DNA of 64,000 nt from positions 62,001-126,000 of the forward strand of contig JAZRZP010000043.1 of the NCBI GenBank assembly GCA_045601425.1, given 5' to 3'. Of the stretch, positions 60,242-64,000 are shown piece after piece. Source of the DNA: UBA1219 sp045601425. GTDB taxonomy: Bacteria; Bacteroidota; Bacteroidia; Bacteroidales; P3. The notes under the pieces were generated by a model. It was not told the origin of the DNA. It did not search any database and saw only the letters and a list, made by a program, of their open reading frames with translations. Position numbers and translations under genes: made by a program. How positions within the stretch are numbered: the stretch's first letter is position 1; each line of letters starts with the position of its first letter.

Positions 60242-61198
60242 TTATTTTACTATGTTCAGTATCTCGTTGATTTTCGGGGTGAGTATTATTTCGGTACGGC
60301 GGTTCTTGGCGCGGTTTTCTGCCGAATTGTTGGCAACTTTCGGCGAGTGTTCGCCACGACCGGAAGCCACGATGCGTGTCGGTGAAATCTTGCCGGCTTT
60401 GAGTATCTCTTTCACTATGGAAGTGGCTCTCATCACGCTTAAGTCCCAATTGTCTTTCACGTCGTTGCGTCCCTTGTATGCCACGTTGTCGGTATGACCT
60501 TCAACCGAAATGTTGAGGTCTATGTTTTCTTCCAGTATCTTGGACAGTTTTTTGATGGCGACGAGTCCTTCTTTCGACACAGCCCAGCTGCCCGAGGCAA
60601 ACATCAGCTTGTCTTCCATCGATACGTATACCTTGCCGTCTTTCATTGATACTTGCAGACCTTTGTTTTCGAATCCTACGAGTGCGTCGGAAATTTTCGT
60701 CTTTATCGATTCTACTTCTTTTTCTTTTGCGGCGAGAGCCTTGTTCACCTCTTCGAGACGTTCGTTTTTCTCTTCATATTCCTTTTGCAGGATTTCAAGG
60801 TGCTTTTCCTTTTCATCAAGCTGGAGCTCACGCTGTTTCAGAAGATTGTTGGCGTTGGTAAGGGCTCTGTTCTTGCCGCCTATCTGCTGCAGATAGTTCT
60901 CCATTGTGGTGTCGTATCGGAGTTTCATGTTCTCCAACTCTTGCTGTTTCTCTAGAAGCTGCTGCTTGATGTTCGATTTTTCCTTGTTCAGTTCCACTAT
61001 TTCGTTCCTCAGACCTTGGTTTTCTGACAGAAGGTTGTTCTTTTCGTCTTTCAGTCCTTCAAGTTCCGAAATGGCTACGGCATGTTCTTTTTTAAGTTTG
61101 CTGTTTCTTGTTTCGAGAGCGTTGTATTTCTTTGTGCTTACGCAGGAAACTGATATGAGGCAGAGTATTGCTGCTGCGATTGTTACTTGTCTTTTCAT
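60242..61198 (-). CDS. OmpA-family lipoprotein with long coiled coil
   Basis: 318 residues. Lipobox SVSC with Cys19 follows the signal MKRQVTIAAAILCLI. Residues about 25-170 form a continuous Lys/Glu/Leu coiled coil (ETRNSKLKKEHAVAISELEGL through KALAAKEKEVESIKTKI). The C-terminal OmpA/MotB domain (about 195-305) has the peptidoglycan-binding pattern VEGHTDNVAYKG, NWDLSVMRATSIV and the NRRTEI motif. Anchored in the outer membrane with the OmpA domain on the cell wall; the coiled coil may act as a spacer. Follows xth by 29 nt. Confidence 0.9.
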   Translation of the reverse strand: MKRQVTIAAAILCLISVSCVSTKKYNALETRNSKLKKEHAVAISELEGLKDEKNNLLSENQGLRNEIVELNKEKSNIKQQLLEKQQELENMKLRYDTTMENYLQQIGGKNRALTNANNLLKQRELQLDEKEKHLEILQKEYEEKNERLEEVNKALAAKEKEVESIKTKISDALVGFENKGLQVSMKDGKVYVSMEDKLMFASGSWAVSKEGLVAIKKLSKILEENIDLNISVEGHTDNVAYKGRNDVKDNWDLSVMRATSIVKEILKAGKISPTRIVASGRGEHSPKVANNSAENRAKNRRTEIILTPKINEILNIVK

Positions 61199-61227
61199 GA
61201 ATTTGTTTTCTGTTTTTTTTCAATTGT

Positions 61228-61989
61228 TTATTTTATTTCGGTCATCATGGGGCAATGGTCGGAGTGCTTGGCGTCTGGCATGATTACAGAGCGGACGAGC
61301 CGTTCGCGCAATGGTTCGGTTACCATTATGTAGTCGATGCGCCAGCCGCGGTTGTTGGCACGGGCATTGGCACGGTAGCTCCACCATGTGTACTGTTCCG
61401 GCATGTCGTTGAAACATCTGAAACTGTCCACAAAGCCGGCATCCACGAAGCGGTCGAACCATTCGCGCTCTTCGGGCAGAAATCCTGAAACGTCTTCGTG
61501 CGTTTTGGGACTGTGTATGTCGATGGGCTTGTGGCAGATGTTGTAATCGCCGCAGATGACGAGGTTCGGACGTGTCTTGCGAAGTTCAACGACATAACCG
61601 AGGAAGTATTCGAGCCACTGCATCTTGAAGTCCTGACGCACATCGCCGCTGGTTCCCGACGGATGGTAAACGCTAATGACGCTCGTGTTTCCGAAATCGG
61701 CACGGAGAAAACGTCCTTCGGCGTCATACAACGGATTGCTTATGCCGCTGACAACATTGTCGGGAGTCTGTTTGGTGAGTATGGCAACTCCGCTGTAGCC
61801 CTTTTTCTGTGCAGAGAAGCAATAGGTTTCGTAGCCTATGGCCGAAAATTCCAGCGAAGGAATCTGCTCTGGCTGAGCTTTCGTTTCCTGAATGCAGATG
61901 ACGTCGGGCTGTGTCGCCGAAAGCCACTGTCCGAAGCCTTTGCTCATTGCCGAACGAATTCCGTTCACGTTGTATGTCGCTATTTTCAT
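61228..61989 (-). CDS. xth: Exodeoxyribonuclease III
   Basis: 253 residues, the usual length. EEP-fold motifs in order: KIATYNVNGIRSAM, ICIQETKAQPEQ (catalytic Glu), GDYNICHKPIDIHSPK, TWWSYRANARANNRGWRIDYIM, and AKHSDHCPM with the active-site Asp-His. It acts as an AP endonuclease and 3'-5' exonuclease in base-excision repair. Encoded between dnaB (18 nt) and the OmpA-family gene. Confidence 0.96.
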   Translation of the reverse strand: MKIATYNVNGIRSAMSKGFGQWLSATQPDVICIQETKAQPEQIPSLEFSAIGYETYCFSAQKKGYSGVAILTKQTPDNVVSGISNPLYDAEGRFLRADFGNTSVISVYHPSGTSGDVRQDFKMQWLEYFLGYVVELRKTRPNLVICGDYNICHKPIDIHSPKTHEDVSGFLPEEREWFDRFVDAGFVDSFRCFNDMPEQYTWWSYRANARANNRGWRIDYIMVTEPLRERLVRSVIMPDAKHSDHCPMMTEIK

Positions 61990-62007
61990 AATGAGTTTCT
62001 CCTGTTT

Positions 62008-63570
62008 TTAATAAGGTATGTCGTCGTCGGGCTGCATCATGCTCCCCGTATCGTTGTTCATCCTCGATTCGAGTACATATTCGTCGTGGGCATCCGGCGG
62101 GTTGTCGAAACTGTTGTTTGCGGAAAGAATGTATCCGTCAGCGGAGGAAGAAATGATTGAACGGTTTTCGAATTTTACGAAATCTTTTCTGAAGTTGAGG
62201 TATATCTCGCCGGTGCTGCCGCTGCGGTGTTTAGCAATGATGATGTCTGCCCTGTTGGCAACGGAACCATTTTCGTCGTCGGGTAGATTGTAGTATTCGG
62301 GGCGGAATATGAACATGACTATGTCGGCATCCTGTTCAATGGCACCGGATTCACGTAAGTCGGAGAGTTGGGGTTTTTTGGAACCGGAGTTGTTGCGGTT
62401 TTCGGCGTTGCGGCTCAGCTGCGAAAGTGCCATGATTGGTATGTGAAGTTCTTTCGACAGGGATTTCAGCTGTCGCGATATGTAGCTGACTTCCTGCTCT
62501 CGGTTGGTATTTCTGCCGTCGGTGTTGCCCTGCATCAGTTGCAGATAATCGATGAAAACCATTTCTATGTTGAACCTTTCTTTCAGACGCCGGCATTTTG
62601 CACGGAGTTCGAAAATGGAAAGCTGCGAAGTGTCGTCTATGTAAATGGGAGCCTGCTCAAGCTTTACGGTATTCTGCTTCACCATTTCCAGATCGCCTTG
62701 CTTCAGGTTGCCGCGTTTCAGGTCTGATCCGGAAACTTCTGCTTCTGTGGATATGAGACGCATGGCCAGTTCCGAAGCTGGCATTTCGAGCGAGAAAAAT
62801 GCAATGGCTTTGCCGTTTTCGACGGCAATGTTGCGGGCAATGTTGAGGGCAAAAGCCGTTTTACCCATTGCAGGGCGAGCTGCCAGAATGATCAGTGTGC
62901 CGGGCTGGAATCCTGAAGTGTATCTGTCGAGGTCGGAGAACCCTGACGGAACTCCGGTTATGCCGCCGCAGGTGTCCCTGTTTTCTTCGGCTTTTCTGAA
63001 TTGGTCGAAAGCGTCTCTGTAAACATCGCTCATGTTCTGGTAGTCGCTGCGGAAGTTGCGGTCGTTGATGTCCATGAGCTTCTGTTCGGTTTTGTCGAGC
63101 AGAGAAACGACATCGGTGGTCTCATCGTAGGCTTCGGTAATGGCCTCGGTGGAAAGACGGATGATTTCGCGTTGTATGAATTTTTCGGAAAGCAGACGGG
63201 CATGGTATTCAGCATGTGCACCGGAAACCACTCTGTCGGTAAGCTGGGAAATGTAGAATGAGCCGCCGGCATTGTCAAGATTGCCCTCCAAGCGCAGCTG
63301 TTCCACCACGGTGAGAATGTCAACCGGACTCGCTTTCTCGACGAGAGCGCGTATGGCATTGAAAATATACTGGTGCTCCGGCTTGTAGAAAAAGTCGGTA
63401 TGAAGGATTTCGATGGTGTTTACAATGGCGGTTTCGTCAAGCATCAGCGCTCCGAGAACGGCTCTCTCTATTTCCAACGATTGTGGTGGAGTCTTGCCAT
63501 TCAATGCAAACGCTTGGTCGTAAGTCATTGTCTTTGACTTTTTTATTTTGTTTTGCTGGTCTGTATTCAT
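62008..63570 (-). CDS. dnaB: Replicative DNA helicase DnaB
   Basis: 520 residues from the ATG at 63570; an ATG at 63528 would give 506. A frame extending to 63642 overlaps the promoter. The N-terminal DnaB domain starts PPQSLEIERAVLGALMLDE. The RecA-like C-domain carries Walker A AARPAMGKTAFALN, Walker B VFIDYLQLM, and QLSRNAE, SDLRESGAIEQDADIV and the arginine-finger region. It is the ring helicase of the replication fork. The C-terminal ~40 residues are acidic and variable. Promoter element directly upstream; first gene before xth and the OmpA-family gene. Confidence 0.97.
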   Translation of the reverse strand: MNTDQQNKIKKSKTMTYDQAFALNGKTPPQSLEIERAVLGALMLDETAIVNTIEILHTDFFYKPEHQYIFNAIRALVEKASPVDILTVVEQLRLEGNLDNAGGSFYISQLTDRVVSGAHAEYHARLLSEKFIQREIIRLSTEAITEAYDETTDVVSLLDKTEQKLMDINDRNFRSDYQNMSDVYRDAFDQFRKAEENRDTCGGITGVPSGFSDLDRYTSGFQPGTLIILAARPAMGKTAFALNIARNIAVENGKAIAFFSLEMPASELAMRLISTEAEVSGSDLKRGNLKQGDLEMVKQNTVKLEQAPIYIDDTSQLSIFELRAKCRRLKERFNIEMVFIDYLQLMQGNTDGRNTNREQEVSYISRQLKSLSKELHIPIMALSQLSRNAENRNNSGSKKPQLSDLRESGAIEQDADIVMFIFRPEYYNLPDDENGSVANRADIIIAKHRSGSTGEIYLNFRKDFVKFENRSIISSSADGYILSANNSFDNPPDAHDEYVLESRMNNDTGSMMQPDDDIPY

Positions 63571-63575
63571 GTTTG

Positions 63576-63583
63576 CAAAAGTA
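63576..63583 (-). promoter_or_regulatory. -7 element of the dnaB promoter
   Basis: Reads TACTTTTG on the minus strand. It lies 5 nt from the ATG at 63570 and 47 nt from the ATG at 63528. The leader is therefore either absent or about 42 nt long, depending on the true start. Confidence 0.6.
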
Positions 63584-63730
63584 AAAAGTTTTTTTCGTTT
63601 TTTTGTCATTGTTGATAAAAAAACTCCCGATAGAAGATGCAAGAGTAAGGTGTTTTGTGTTTAAATGTTTGATTTGCAATGATTTACTTCTGGATTGAAA
63701 TAAAAAAATGAATATGTCGAAAAAAAAACG

Positions 63731-63738
63731 TATCTTTG
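63731..63738 (+). promoter_or_regulatory. -7 element of the delta-prime gene promoter
   Basis: TATCTTTG, 19 nt upstream of the ATG at 63758. Confidence 0.7.
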
Positions 63739-63757
63739 CAGTTATTTTAAGTACAAT

Positions 63758-64000
63758 ATGCAATTCAAGGATATCATTGGTCAGAGGTTTCTCATAAACC
63801 AGTTCACCAAGGCTGTTGACAGTGGCAGGATCAGTCATGCCCAGCTTTTTCTCGGCAAGATGGGCTACGGCACGTTGGCACTGGCGGTGGCGTATTCGCA
63901 ATACCTGCTCTGTCAGAACAGGCACCACTACGAAATCGGCGACGAACATGCCGAACTTGTAGCCGACTCGTGTGGAGAATGTCCGAATTGCAGGAAAATA
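63758..64000 (+). CDS. holB: DNA polymerase III delta-prime subunit, 3'-truncated by window edge
   Basis: The first 81 codons are visible. It begins MQFKDIIGQRFLINQFTKAVDSGRISHAQLFLG, the clamp-loader AAA+ opening. The P-loop position reads GKMGYGTLALA, where an active ATPase would have GPxGxGK; loss of the Lys is normal for the inactive delta-prime stator. A zinc-like Cys set begins near the end (CGECPNC). The gene continues outside the window. The divergent position next to dnaB makes a small replication cluster. Confidence 0.87.
   Translation, partial: MQFKDIIGQRFLINQFTKAVDSGRISHAQLFLGKMGYGTLALAVAYSQYLLCQNRHHYEIGDEHAELVADSCGECPNCRKI

Noticed and set aside
1..64000. tRNA, rRNA, insertion-sequence or integrase genes
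   Set aside because: I looked in every gap for cloverleaf ends with CCA, rRNA-conserved blocks, transposase motifs and terminal inverted repeats and saw none.

Overview
This window is chromosomal DNA from a member of the Bacteroidota, most likely order Bacteroidales. The evidence is: about twenty promoters with the Bacteroidota -7 element TAnnTTTG and no obvious Shine-Dalgarno sequences; three secreted proteins ending in a type IX secretion (gliding-motility-associated, type B) sorting domain; lineage-typical families (DUF5683, DUF4293, DUF3276/PUR-alpha, DUF1846); a large single-chain PurL; and an Rnf operon. I cannot name a genus. By eye the backbone is of moderate GC, while 39.3-44.7 kb is clearly richer in AT. 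No tRNA, rRNA, CRISPR array, insertion sequence or prophage was seen. || Layout. 1-19.2 kb: a truncated giant repeat protein with a T9SS sorting domain, a BaiN/HI0933-type flavoprotein, purL, the parA-parB-DUF5683 operon, a PUR-alpha-like protein, an operon pairing a deoxyhypusine-synthase-like protein with a cysteine-desulfidase-like protein, a periplasmic GH3 glycosidase, and two adjacent paralogous T9SS cargo proteins. 19.3-38.8 kb: housekeeping genes including ppdK, tsaB-menA-CPBP protease, an OMP-coaD-purE-kinase-dCMP deaminase operon, dsbD, a DUF1846 protein, a metallo-beta-lactamase hydrolase with a glycosyltransferase, tsaD, a small lipoprotein, a 55-residue 2[4Fe-4S] ferredoxin, purF-gpsA and a DUF4293 membrane protein. 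|| 38.8-46.7 kb is the accessory region. It opens with a promoter-driven structured RNA that ends in a terminator and whose 3' strand can pair in two exclusive ways. Next comes a tightly packed operon of a SAM methyltransferase, a short UvrD/SF1-type helicase and an unrecognised 578-residue coiled-coil protein. Each junction has exactly 6 nt between stop and start. A fourth ORF follows with the same spacing but stops after 26 codons, at the junction with an unrelated membrane-protein gene. A 107-residue protein, a DUF1848 protein and 640 bp of gene-free DNA follow. The three-gene operon is my best candidate for an undescribed, possibly defence-related system; that function is inference. || 46.7-64 kb: rnfBCDGE, which lacks the expected rnfA; dxs, pepE, smpB, an O-antigen-ligase-like protein, a GNAT acetyltransferase, an etfB-etfA-acyl-CoA dehydrogenase operon, an OmpA-family coiled-coil lipoprotein, xth, dnaB and the start of a DNA polymerase III delta-prime gene. 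|| Functional links: purL, purE and purF serve purine synthesis from three separate loci; tsaB and tsaD are two parts of the t6A tRNA-modification enzyme; ETF with its dehydrogenase, the Rnf complex and the ferredoxin point to an anaerobic, flavin- and ferredoxin-based energy metabolism; pyruvate phosphate dikinase fits the same lifestyle.
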